Assembly (NCBI GenBank): GCA_002365735.1
Contig: DEZY01000010.1
Location: 15,745 to 21,372 of the forward strand
Length of the DNA stretch: 5,628 nt
Source: Actinobacteria bacterium UBA3120
GTDB lineage: Bacteria; Actinomycetota; Actinomycetes; S36-B12
Direction of reading: 5' to 3'
Below, in pieces: positions 1 through 5,591 of this stretch. A program made the translations under genes and the position numbers. Within the stretch, counting starts at the first letter, position 1; each line of letters opens with the position of its first letter. Below the pieces are notes generated by a model that was not told the DNA's origin, did not search any database, and saw nothing but the letters and a program-made list of their open reading frames with translations.

Positions 1-16
1 TCAGTCGGACACTCGT
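1..16 (-). other. Left junction: fragment of tRNA-Phe anticodon arm (putative att site)
   Basis: Read on the minus strand, bases 1-10 give GTCCGACTGA. That is tRNA-Phe positions 26-35: the 5' anticodon stem TCCGA, then C32, U33 and the first two anticodon bases GA. Bases 12-16 still fit the D-stem side of an actinobacterial tRNA-Phe (GAG and neighbours), with base 11 differing from the commonest form. From about base 17 the sequence leaves the tRNA pattern: no D loop and no acceptor strand follow. It is therefore not a working tRNA half here but the edge of an identity block, as expected at one end of an element integrated in tRNA-Phe. The right end of the window supplies the complementary half. 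The att interpretation is inference; the sequence match is visible. Confidence 0.65.
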
Positions 17-86
17 TTTCGGAACAAATGATCAGAGACATTCTGTCTTTGCAATAAAGCCTCTAATCGCGAGGACTTTTCTCACA

Positions 87-151
87 ATCAAGAAGCCGCT
101 TGAAATTACTATCGATCAAGATTTCTCATTTTGCTACAAAAAAACTACAAA
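87..151. repeat. Paired short direct repeats near the left junction
   Basis: ATCAAGA occurs at 87-93 and again at 115-121. CTACAAA occurs at 134-140 and again at 145-151, 11 bases apart start to start, about one helical turn. Short, helically phased direct repeats within about 150 bases of a tRNA junction are the usual form of integrase or excisionase arm sites in att regions. That role is inference; A/T-rich repeats of seven bases also arise by chance. Confidence 0.35.
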
Positions 152-224
152 CTGACCGTTTTATTCGCTTCTGGGTCGTCGTGTGTCATCCATTTGAAAT
201 TGTGATTGTCATTGCCCTTTGTTT

Positions 225-297
225 ACCCGCAGGTGGGTTTTCGTGACCAAAGTAAAGTTGCGGGTTTGTGGCAAGGTGGGTTCCCACATTGCCACAG
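225..297. repeat. Two adjacent hairpins (strong inverted repeats)
   Basis: The first arm pair is ACCCGCA (225-231) with TGCGGGT (259-265), seven pairs around a 27-base loop. The second is nearly perfect: GTGGCAA (268-274) with TTGCCAC (289-295), one G/A mismatch, then GTGGG (276-280) with CCCAC (283-287) around TT. T267-A296 extends it to 13 pairs over 30 bases. AGGTGGGTT occurs in both units (231-239 and 274-282). No T-run follows on either strand, so this is a poor intrinsic terminator. It could be a structured RNA, a protein-binding palindrome or a recombination or replication site. The structure is visible; the role is unknown. Confidence 0.7.
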
Positions 298-690
298 CTG
301 TTCCGCTTAGATGAAACAGCTCGGAGCTCCGGTTACTGCTTCGTTTAATCCCATCATTTCTCCCTAAATCTGTCAGATGAGTTGCAACTAAAAAGTCAAT
401 TCCAAATTTTTAAACTCGGCATCGGGTAACTCACAACTAAAAGTATATTGCGGCTAGCAGTCACCCACGGGTTTTCCAATCTCGGCGCGTCTGGGGAACG
501 TGCTGGATGCCACGACTTCCGTTACAAATATCTTCCATGAATGTGAAGAAGTTCTAGTGATTGTCTGGCAGTAACTCTAGCCAGTTCTCCCTCGCGGCGT
601 GACTCCACTTCACCTCGATGCACTCCGTCGCAGCGCGACCGTGACTGAAAGTGAGACACCGGGATGCTCTTACGGAGTTATGAAAGCGCG

Positions 691-1002
691 CTAGCGCACC
701 ATGACTTCGTCAAATACTTCTGGCCCGTCTTCGCTCAGCGGAAAGTAAGTGCTCACAAAGACGGCGATCGCCTCCGCCTCAGAGTTGGCCTCAACCGTCG
801 ATGCGTAATTGAGCATGCCTTCACCGACGCTACCAAAATCTTTAACTGCATATGAACCTAATGTGGTCCAGATGACCCAGCGGCTTGGATAGCCCTTGAT
901 GAGACCCTCCACCGTGAATACTGCCATGGTGAGATTATCCCGATTCACGGCCAATTGTGCACCCGAAATTTTAGATTGCCGCGCACGACTGTGTGAGAAC
1001 AC
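691..1002 (-). CDS. Hypothetical small protein, family not recognised
   Basis: An open frame of 103 codons starts at GTG (1002-1000) directly after an in-frame stop. An internal ATG at 927-925 would give 78 residues; its upstream GGGA is weak and ten bases away. No strong ribosome site marks either start. From residue 26 the protein reads like a real soluble protein: a hydrophobic, aromatic-rich first part (about 26-52, including WVIWTTLGSYAV), then an acidic Ala/Glu stretch likely to be helical (TVEANSEAEAIAVFV, about 69-83), ending in an acidic tail. No signal peptide, membrane helix or catalytic motif is seen. Residues 1-25 look less protein-like, which favours the shorter form. The stop sits in a perfect palindrome GCGCTAGCGC (688-697). 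It is divergent from the exporter gene, but nothing in it suggests a DNA-binding regulator. It may be a real accessory gene or chance. Confidence 0.45.
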   Translation of the reverse strand: MFSHSRARQSKISGAQLAVNRDNLTMAVFTVEGLIKGYPSRWVIWTTLGSYAVKDFGSVGEGMLNYASTVEANSEAEAIAVFVSTYFPLSEDGPEVFDEVMVR

Positions 1003-1142
1003 TCAATAGTTTTACAAAAATTCCTCACTTTATTCCTGATTACTGCCACAACATCTCGCGAAAACACAGGGTTGAGAGAGCAACTATTTGTCAAGGTGTG
1101 GTTTTCATAATTTCACCTCTCGTAAGTCATGGTTGTGTTGTA

Positions 1143-1158
1143 TCCCGTTTAAACGAGA
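1143..1158. promoter_or_regulatory. Palindrome upstream of the exporter gene (candidate operator)
   Basis: A perfect 10-base palindrome CGTTTAAACG (1146-1155) sits in a 16-base imperfect palindrome, with further pairs T1143-A1158 and C1144-G1157 and one mismatch at C1145/A1156. It lies about 80 bases before the exporter start. Drug-exporter genes are often controlled by TetR- or MarR-type repressors binding palindromes of this size. No such regulator is in the window, so a repressor would have to be encoded elsewhere. Its distance from the proposed -10 is large for simple steric repression. Confidence 0.3.
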
Positions 1159-1224
1159 AAGGGAGCAAAGCGCAAAAGGACACCTCGCACTCGTGTCAAG
1201 CCCACCCCGCCCCCTTCCAAACTG

Positions 1225-1230
1225 TACGCT
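1225..1230 (+). promoter_or_regulatory. Possible -10 element for a leaderless exporter transcript
   Basis: TACGCT fits the actinobacterial -10 pattern TANNNT and ends six bases before the GTG start at 1237, so transcription would begin at or very near the start codon. This matches the lack of a correctly spaced ribosome site for that GTG: GGGGA at 1232-1236 abuts it. Leaderless mRNAs are common in Actinomycetota. No convincing -35 box lies about 17 bases upstream, where the sequence is C-rich. Confidence 0.35.
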
Positions 1231-1236
1231 TGGGGA

Positions 1237-2850
1237 GTGCGTAAATGGTTACCACTAATGGTGCTGGGGATGGCCCAATTCGTCATGGTGATCGATGGAA
1301 CTGTCATGAACGTTTCAATCACAACAGTCGTCGCAGATTTGGGCACCACGGTCAGTTCAATGCAGCTAGCCATTGCCACTTTCACACTTACCATGGCGGC
1401 ACTCATGCTCGCTGGAGCAGGGATCGGGAGTCGAATCGGGAGACGACGCGCATTCGTGATCGGATCAGTGATCTACGCTTTGGGGTCCTTGATTACAGCC
1501 CTCGCAGACAACTTCGGCATGCTGTTTCTGGGCTGGTCAATCATCGAAGGCATTGGGGCAGCCCTCGTCATTCCCGCCATCGCCGCCCTGGCCGCCATCA
1601 ACTACACCGGCCGTGACCGAGCCATCGCCTACGCCATGCTCGGGGGAGTCGCCGGCGCCGCAGCTGCGGCAGGGCCACTAATCGGAGGCTGGGTGACCAG
1701 TGAATTCTCCTGGCAATGGGTATTTGCCGCAGAAACACTCTTAATTGTCGCCTTAATCTTGCCACTCGCCAGCACAATCAAAGACCTACCGGTACAACCA
1801 AGCACGAGTCGATTCGACCTCGTGGGGGTTGTTCTTTCCGCAACCTCAATGGGTACCGTCGTGTTGGCCCTAGTTTCTGCCAGTACCTGGGGCTTCATTG
1901 AACCCTTGAATCCACCGTTCCAGATCGCTGGTTTCTCCCCAACTATTCCTTTAGTGCTCGCTGGACTGGGGATCGGGTGGGCTTTCATCACATGGGAACG
2001 TCACGTTCGAGATAGCGGTCGGGAACCATTGCTCGGCATTGACCTTTTTAGTATTTCCCATTTGCGAGCAGGCCTAGCCTCCCAAACCATCCTTTACTTC
2101 ATCATTGCTGGATCCTTTTTCGTCCTCCCCCTGTACCTACAGACGGTGCTCAACCTTGACGCATTCGAGTCAGGAATCCGGATGCTGCCCATGTCCATTT
2201 CACTGTTCGTCATGGCGCTGGCTGGTTCGCGTTTAGGACTGCGCTTTTCACCCCTGGTGATGATCCGCTCCGGACTCCTTACCGCATGCTTCGGCCTGCT
2301 GCTACTAATCGGTGCCATAACACCACAAGCCAGTGGCGCCCTTTTCGCTTTCGCAATGACCGTCATCGGTATCGGAATAGGACTAGCAATCTCCCAAATT
2401 GGTAACGTCAACCTTTCCTCCACAGATGATTCCAGGAGCAATGAAGTCGGTGGCCTGCAAGGAACGGCGCAGAACTTGGGTTCTTCCCTCGGCGTCGCCT
2501 TAGCCGGAACAGTCCTGTTCCTTGGGCTTGCCACAACCTTTACTTCCTCCGTCCTTTCCAACAACAACATTGACGCCGCCACTCAGCAAGGTGTCGCAGA
2601 CGCGGCTGCCTCAGGTGTGCAGATCGTCACTCTGACGCAGGCGCAAGAAGCTCTTACTAACGCTGGGCTCTCGGAGAGCGACGCGGCCGAAATCGTGCTC
2701 GAGTACTCTGCCAGCAAACTTCAATCATTGCGAGCAGGGTTAGGCATAGTGTTCATTATTGGCTTGATCGGGATACCCCTGACGCGTGGCTTGCCTAAAC
2801 GACCGCTTGCCGCAGCCTCGCAACAAACCCAAGATTCCTCGATTAGCTAA
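1237..2850 (+). CDS. DHA2-type (EmrB/QacA) 14-helix MFS drug exporter
   Basis: Predicted inner-membrane proton antiporter exporting small toxic compounds; the substrate cannot be read from the sequence. It has 537 residues, the usual size for 14-helix DHA2 proteins. Helix 1 carries the acidic motif (FVMVIDGTVMNVS, residues 16-28, D20). Motif A is at about 60-71 (GAGIGSRIGRRR), with Ser65 where Asp is usual. Motif B is at 99-109 (GWSIIEGIGAA) and lacks the usual Arg. Antiporter motif C is at about 139-151, ending GPLIGGW. A polar loop at about 436-500 precedes the last helix, as is common in actinobacterial members, and the tail is short and polar. The start is GTG 1237. The frame stays open back to 1153 with no other start codon, and an ATG at 1245 with a better-spaced GGGGAG is out of frame. 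No partner or regulator gene is adjacent. Family sure, substrate unknown. Confidence 0.93.
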   Translation: MRKWLPLMVLGMAQFVMVIDGTVMNVSITTVVADLGTTVSSMQLAIATFTLTMAALMLAGAGIGSRIGRRRAFVIGSVIYALGSLITALADNFGMLFLGWSIIEGIGAALVIPAIAALAAINYTGRDRAIAYAMLGGVAGAAAAAGPLIGGWVTSEFSWQWVFAAETLLIVALILPLASTIKDLPVQPSTSRFDLVGVVLSATSMGTVVLALVSASTWGFIEPLNPPFQIAGFSPTIPLVLAGLGIGWAFITWERHVRDSGREPLLGIDLFSISHLRAGLASQTILYFIIAGSFFVLPLYLQTVLNLDAFESGIRMLPMSISLFVMALAGSRLGLRFSPLVMIRSGLLTACFGLLLLIGAITPQASGALFAFAMTVIGIGIGLAISQIGNVNLSSTDDSRSNEVGGLQGTAQNLGSSLGVALAGTVLFLGLATTFTSSVLSNNNIDAATQQGVADAAASGVQIVTLTQAQEALTNAGLSESDAAEIVLEYSASKLQSLRAGLGIVFIIGLIGIPLTRGLPKRPLAAASQQTQDSSIS

Positions 2851-2922
2851 ATCCAATCATTTTTTTAGCAGCAGCCACGAAAGAAAATTCAGTCACTTTT
2901 CTCATTACTTTTGGCGGCTTGA

Positions 2923-2945
2923 GGTGAGGGAGTCTCGCCCTTTAT
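2923..2945 (+). terminator. Weak hairpin after the exporter gene
   Basis: GGTGAG (2923-2928) pairs with CTCGCC (2934-2939), six pairs including one T-G wobble, around a five-base loop, followed by CTTTAT. It lies 72 bases past the exporter stop and before the next plus-strand gene, so it could end the exporter transcript. The stem is short and the T tract poor. A separate T7 run at about 2860-2866 has no clear hairpin before it. Confidence 0.3.
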
Positions 2946-2982
2946 GCGAAAAATTTGACAGTATAGGAGTGTGGGATTCACC

Positions 2983-3033
2983 ATGTGTACATGGATAGCT
3001 GGGAATTTCGTGTGCGTTGTAAGGAGTGCATGA
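2983..3033 (+). CDS. Possible 16-residue leader ORF overlapping the next start (ATGA)
   Basis: ATG 2983 opens a frame of 16 codons (MCTWIAGNFVCVVRSA) ending in TGA at 3031-3033. The stop overlaps the downstream ATG at 3030 as ATGA, the classic arrangement for translational coupling. AGGAG at 2965-2969 is 13 bases upstream and GGGA at 2973-2976 is six bases upstream. The peptide resembles no known attenuator leader. The same bases can be read as the start of a longer form of the next gene (GTG 2985 or ATG 2991), so this may be coincidence. Confidence 0.25.
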   Translation: MCTWIAGNFVCVVRSA

Positions 3034-3323
3034 GTGTTTTAGTTACCCTGACAATGGCTGAAGCAATGTTGACGGCGAGCTTTGTTGAGATAGCACTGGA
3101 AAACCACCCTGACAGTCTCGTGGGAGACGAACTCACTCTGCCGGCACGATCACTTGACTCAATTTCTACACAAATAGAGTTGAAAACCGACAATTTTGCT
3201 CCGATTAATTACGCGGTGCGATGTGAATGTATCGACAGCAACCAGAAAAAGATTCACAACGTAAGTACTGCAAGCCTTGCACAATTGGGTCAGGTGAAAG
3301 GACGCCGAGACTTCTTAGTGTGA
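3030..3323 (+). CDS. Small protein with weak resemblance to YbaY/YscW-like fold
   Basis: From ATG 3030 the product has 97 residues. AAGGAG at 3021-3026 precedes this start with a short three-base gap. GTG 2985 and ATG 2991 are in frame upstream and would add 15 or 13 residues, but have poor ribosome sites. The order of elements recalls the small beta-sandwich domain of the YbaY/YscW family: an N-terminal strand (SVLVTLT), a hydrophobic strand FVEIALEN at 18-25, then VGDELTLPA at 31-39, a strand ending STQIELKTDN, and YAVRCECIDSNQKKIHNVSTA at 61-81. In that family the last block is typically Y-x-V-R-A-x-I followed by a polar turn and a final strand. This is judged by eye and is tentative. There is no signal peptide or lipobox, unlike secreted family members. 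The gene ends 39 bases before the convergent membrane-protein gene. Confidence 0.6.
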   Translation: MSVLVTLTMAEAMLTASFVEIALENHPDSLVGDELTLPARSLDSISTQIELKTDNFAPINYAVRCECIDSNQKKIHNVSTASLAQLGQVKGRRDFLV

Positions 3324-3362
3324 GGGGTAGTGATCAAAAATCATTGTGGACGTGAACGCATG

Positions 3363-4064
3363 TCACTCCACAGCACCCTGATTGGACTCATTCTGTGTCC
3401 CGACAAGCTTGTACATCAGTTTGTCGATGCCCCACAGTACAAGAGACAGCACGCAGCACGCGACAACGATCACTGAGAGATTGATTAACACCTCGGCATA
3501 GCCCAGTTTGGTTACGTTGACGAAAGGATAGGCGTAGGCGTCAACGAATGCACCTCGTGTGAGTGTGAGGAAAATCCAACAAAAAGGTACAACTAGTCCA
3601 GCAGCTATTACCCGCAGCGAGATCCAACCACGAGGCCCTACGAGTAGCCAAGCGAGAACAAAAGCGAGGGGGGTCAAAACGTGGTTGCACAAGTTGCTGA
3701 CCGCCGCTGCGCCCTCAGCCTGAACCAGGTCAGCTAAGGCGATGTTGTAGATGAGGCCAGTGACAGAAATCATGAGCAGGGAGCTAAACCACAAAGCTCT
3801 AAACCAGAAGGAAGACATGCGTGGGCGAAACACGAAAATCCCCGCGACTACCGCCACGACGATATTGGACCAAATGGTGAAGTAGGAAAAGTAATCAAAG
3901 ACGCGACTAAGAAGTGGCTGGTCTGGATCACCCATTAAAGATGGATCGCCCTCGGAAAAACTCGAGTAGGTACCCAGTAAAACCATTGAGAATCCAACGA
4001 ACAAACCGATACTTGAGATTGCAAGAACGAGCGAACAGGTAATGCGCCACGTTGCAGTTTTCAA
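3363..4064 (-). CDS. Pr6Pr family membrane protein (FAR-17a/AIG1-like)
   Basis: A 233-residue integral membrane protein with six likely helices at about 10-31, 64-80, 88-110, 125-142, 149-168 and 191-213. Family hallmarks are visible: YFTIWSNI at 61-68, NHVLTPL at 127-133, and RGAFVDAYAYPFVNV at 170-184 followed by GY. These match the bacterial Pr6Pr group related to eukaryotic AIG1/ADTRP. AIG1 and ADTRP are threonine hydrolases of hydroxylated fatty-acid esters using one Thr and one His. Thr63 and His128 are the natural candidates here, but activity in bacterial members is inferred. The start is TTG 4064-4062, chosen because AAGGAG (complement of 4073-4078) lies eight bases upstream and no ATG or GTG fits better. 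It is transcribed toward the YbaY-like gene, and a terminator separates it from the secreted-protein gene upstream. Confidence 0.88.
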   Translation of the reverse strand: MKTATWRITCSLVLAISSIGLFVGFSMVLLGTYSSFSEGDPSLMGDPDQPLLSRVFDYFSYFTIWSNIVVAVVAGIFVFRPRMSSFWFRALWFSSLLMISVTGLIYNIALADLVQAEGAAAVSNLCNHVLTPLAFVLAWLLVGPRGWISLRVIAAGLVVPFCWIFLTLTRGAFVDAYAYPFVNVTKLGYAEVLINLSVIVVACCVLSLVLWGIDKLMYKLVGTQNESNQGAVE

Positions 4065-4072
4065 ATGCCTAA

Positions 4073-4078
4073 CTCCTT
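4073..4078 (-). promoter_or_regulatory. Ribosome binding site fixing a TTG start
   Basis: CTCCTT on the plus strand is AAGGAG on the coding strand, eight bases before TTG 4064-4062. This near-ideal site and spacing decide the rare TTG start of the Pr6Pr gene. Confidence 0.75.
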
Positions 4079-4185
4079 GAATATCGTTTCGTATTCAGGT
4101 CAACAGATTGTGCTGCAGCCATATGAGTTCTTGGCCGCCCCTCACGATACGTCATCCAGTTATTCGTCGTCCAACTCCGTGATAG

Positions 4186-4233
4186 GGCGAGGTGCCTGGG
4201 GGAGTGGCTGTGGCTCCCCACCAAACACCTCGC
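4186..4233 (-). terminator. Large two-part hairpin downstream of the secreted-protein gene
   Basis: GCGAGGTG (4187-4194) pairs perfectly with CACCTCGC (4226-4233), and inside it GGGGAG (4199-4204) pairs with CTCCCC (4214-4219) around a nine-base loop. It lies five bases past the stop of the secreted-protein gene (4239-4241). On the minus strand the stem is followed by CTATC rather than a T-run, which is common for actinobacterial terminators. It should separate this gene from the Pr6Pr gene, which then needs its own promoter within 4080-4185; I saw no clear one. Confidence 0.7.
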
Positions 4234-4238
4234 TCGAA

Positions 4239-5195
4239 CTATGCGATGAATGAGTAAGTTCCCTTTTCATCAGTTTTCGGATCTTCCCAAATTATAGTGC
4301 ATTTACCTTCGGCATTAAATTTTGCCCTGACTGCACCTTTCTTAGTTTCATACACAGCGCACGTGTCTTCACTGCTGCTAGAGACTCTCCAATTAAGGCG
4401 CTCAGCTACCGCACCTTTAGCCTGGTATTTATCCACGAGCGTGTACTTCTCTCCTACTTCCACAGCCTTACGCTTCAAAGCAGCTTCGTAAGCGCCCGGG
4501 TCGTAAGGGAGAACCGTCACTGATGTAGAAACTGTTTCTATGTAAGCGTTCGCACCCGAGATAGTTGACGTTGCCACTTCCGATGCCGTGAATTCCTTCT
4601 CTCCAGGGGTCTCTGGGATAACCCGCCACTGGGCGACACCGTCTACGAAGTCCACCCCGGAGTAGTTCACACCGTCAACTGCGATAACTGCAGTACCATT
4701 CGTGAACTGGCCTGGGCTGTCCACATCCGGGCGCAGAGAAGTGTACGCGTACATTGTGAACGGCACACCGACCATTGCGTACTCCGGTGCAGCAAACTCT
4801 AACGCGCCACCAATGGGACAGTTATTGGCTTCACCCCAACATGGGGCCGGTGGGGTGTAAACCTGTACCGCTTCGCTCGCATCCGAATCCGGGATTGAAT
4901 CGGGATCGATGGATACCAGCGGGCACTGCGATTGTGGCAGGGTTCCGCACTCCTTCAGAATTGTTACGCCCTTTCCTCCCGAGACGTTGCAATTGAGCGA
5001 GCCACCACCATTTCCATCCACACCTGGGTAGGTGGTCCGGTCCGGACCAGCAAAAATGACCTGGCCATCAGGGCATTCAAGCCACGCATTCCCGGTGTAC
5101 GCGCTCGCTGGTGCAGCGGCACCCACCAGACCAACGAGCACAAGCGAGAAGGCTGCAGCGACCGCAGCCAAGTGACTCAGTAAAGACTTTTTCAT
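4239..5195 (-). CDS. Secreted cysteine-containing protein with Ig-like C-terminal part
   Basis: A 318-residue exported protein of unknown function. It begins MKKSLLSHLA, continues with a hydrophobic core to about residue 29 and ends the signal peptide with ASA at 30-32, giving signal peptidase I cleavage before Tyr33. There is no lipobox, sortase motif or C-terminal anchor, so it is probably released or loosely wall-bound. The mature part has eight cysteines (41, 69, 83, 91, 119, 126, 279, 299), consistent with disulfides. Residues about 33-130 form a Cys- and Gly-rich module; about 131-230 resemble a beta-sandwich domain (GVPFTMYAYTS, TPGEKEFTASE); 240-318 resemble an Ig-like repeat in which DTCAVYETKKGAV leads into GKCTIIWE, so C279 and C299 are a likely pair. 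The start ATG has GGTGGGA upstream as ribosome site. A hairpin follows the stop. Secretion is well supported; the domain names are tentative. Confidence 0.88.
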   Translation of the reverse strand: MKKSLLSHLAAVAAAFSLVLVGLVGAAAPASAYTGNAWLECPDGQVIFAGPDRTTYPGVDGNGGGSLNCNVSGGKGVTILKECGTLPQSQCPLVSIDPDSIPDSDASEAVQVYTPPAPCWGEANNCPIGGALEFAAPEYAMVGVPFTMYAYTSLRPDVDSPGQFTNGTAVIAVDGVNYSGVDFVDGVAQWRVIPETPGEKEFTASEVATSTISGANAYIETVSTSVTVLPYDPGAYEAALKRKAVEVGEKYTLVDKYQAKGAVAERLNWRVSSSSEDTCAVYETKKGAVRAKFNAEGKCTIIWEDPKTDEKGTYSFIA

Positions 5196-5301
5196 TGTTT
5201 TCCCACCAAATAGTTGTTCAGATTTTTAAAGTGCCTATTTGACAATTCATTACAAGCAGGTGCTTTGGTCTTGAAATTTACACTCCGCTAAGGACAACGA
5301 G

Positions 5302-5503
5302 ATGGTTGGGGGCACTTTCCGATGTGTTGTTGGCGCAACCTTGACTGGCGCAAACCTCAGTGGTGCCAACCTTGACTGGCGCAAACCTCAGAGGCGCGAA
5401 TCTGACCGGCGCGAATCTGACCGCAGTTAAGTGGTCGAACACGACCTGCCCCGACGGCACAGTCACCGACACGGGTTGGTCAACGGTCAGCCACTTGGAT
5501 TAA
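5302..5503 (+). pseudogene. Frameshifted C-terminal relic of a pentapeptide-repeat protein
   Basis: ATG 5302, with AAGGA at 5290-5294, opens a frame with the repeat units GATLT, GANLS and GANL, then shifts out of register at about 5364-5367 and stops at 5428. The +1 frame carries on with GANLR, GANLT, GANLT and a tail containing KWSNTTCPDGT, then stops at 5501-5503. That tail is typical of the C-terminus of bacterial pentapeptide-repeat proteins. The first copy of a local tandem repeat reads GGCGCAACC, the second GGTGCCAACC; removing one C restores a single 66-residue frame with six A(N/T)LX units. The N-terminal part of a normal family member, including any signal peptide, is missing. The gene is therefore both truncated and frameshifted. 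The mirror frame on the minus strand is a shadow of these repeats. Confidence 0.75.
5336..5391 (+). repeat. 25-base direct repeat, period 31, inside the pentapeptide relic
   Basis: CAACCTTGACTGGCGCAAAC followed by CTCAG occurs exactly at 5336-5360 and 5367-5391. Two pentapeptides should span 30 bases; the 31-base period carries the one extra base that causes the frameshift. Exact identity suggests recent duplication or slippage. Confidence 0.9.
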
Positions 5504-5528
5504 TCAGCGAGGCTGTTGTTGCACGTGA

Positions 5529-5544
5529 GTCGAAGGGTCGAAGG
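5529..5544 (+). repeat. 8-base tandem duplication
   Basis: GTCGAAGG is repeated head to tail at 5529-5536 and 5537-5544, between the pentapeptide relic and the tRNA. It is short and may simply be slippage. Confidence 0.6.
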
Positions 5545-5591
5545 ATCATGCGTTCAGACTTTATTTGTGAGGGGAATACGCTGAAAAAAGG

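Larger units (their letters stand above)
1..690. other. Gene-free left end of about 690 bases
   Basis: No open frame here is long or protein-like enough to call a gene on either strand; stops are frequent in all six frames. I looked specifically for the C-terminal catalytic region of a tyrosine integrase next to the tRNA junction and found none. What the stretch does hold is short repeats at 87-151, two adjacent hairpins at 225-297, a perfect 10-base palindrome AGTTGCAACT at 380-389, and two near-copies of AACTAAAAAGT (386-396 and, one A shorter, 435-444). It may be a non-coding end region of the element carrying recombination or regulatory sites, or decayed sequence. Confidence 0.6.

Noticed and set aside
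145..222. A 25-codon open stretch on the minus strand with a protein-like reading (contains GNDNHNFKWMTHDDPEANK).
   Set aside because: It follows a stop with no usable start codon and is too short; it could be a gene relic but chance is as likely.
511..654. A minus-strand ORF of about 46 codons starting at GTG, ending near 511.
   Set aside because: No ribosome site, arginine-rich low-credibility composition, no recognisable motif.
1..690. Remnant of a tyrosine integrase next to the tRNA junction.
   Set aside because: No frame shows the C-terminal active-site pattern (H-x-x-R or the final Tyr context) that I could recognise.
664..855. Plus-strand ORF of 63 codons.
   Set aside because: Antisense to the 691-1002 frame; no ribosome site and no protein-like pattern.
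1088..1111. TTGTCA (1088-1093) and CATAAT (1106-1111) as a promoter for the exporter.
   Set aside because: The spacing is only 12 bases, too short for a sigma-70-type promoter.
993..1244. Plus-strand ORF of 83 codons running into the exporter gene.
   Set aside because: Composition is unlike a protein, and it covers the palindrome and promoter-like elements; treated as non-coding.
1149..2582. Several ORFs overlapping the exporter on both strands, including 120- and 162-codon minus-strand frames.
   Set aside because: They are frame shadows of the strongly supported exporter gene.
2955..2983. Perfect TTGACA at 2955-2960 as the -35 of a promoter for the downstream small gene.
   Set aside because: At 17 bases spacing the -10 position reads TCACCA, a poor match; TATAGG at 2962 is too close.
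5239..5284. TTGACA at 5239-5244 and TACACT at 5279-5284 as a promoter for the pentapeptide relic.
   Set aside because: The spacing is about 34 bases, far too long for one promoter.
5336..5391. Tandem repeat as a possible CRISPR array.
   Set aside because: Only two copies separated by six bases, within a pentapeptide-coding sequence; no spacers.
5278..5472. Minus-strand ORF with repeated RFAP units.
   Set aside because: It is the mirror of the pentapeptide-coding repeats on the plus strand, where the tail motif shows the true coding direction.
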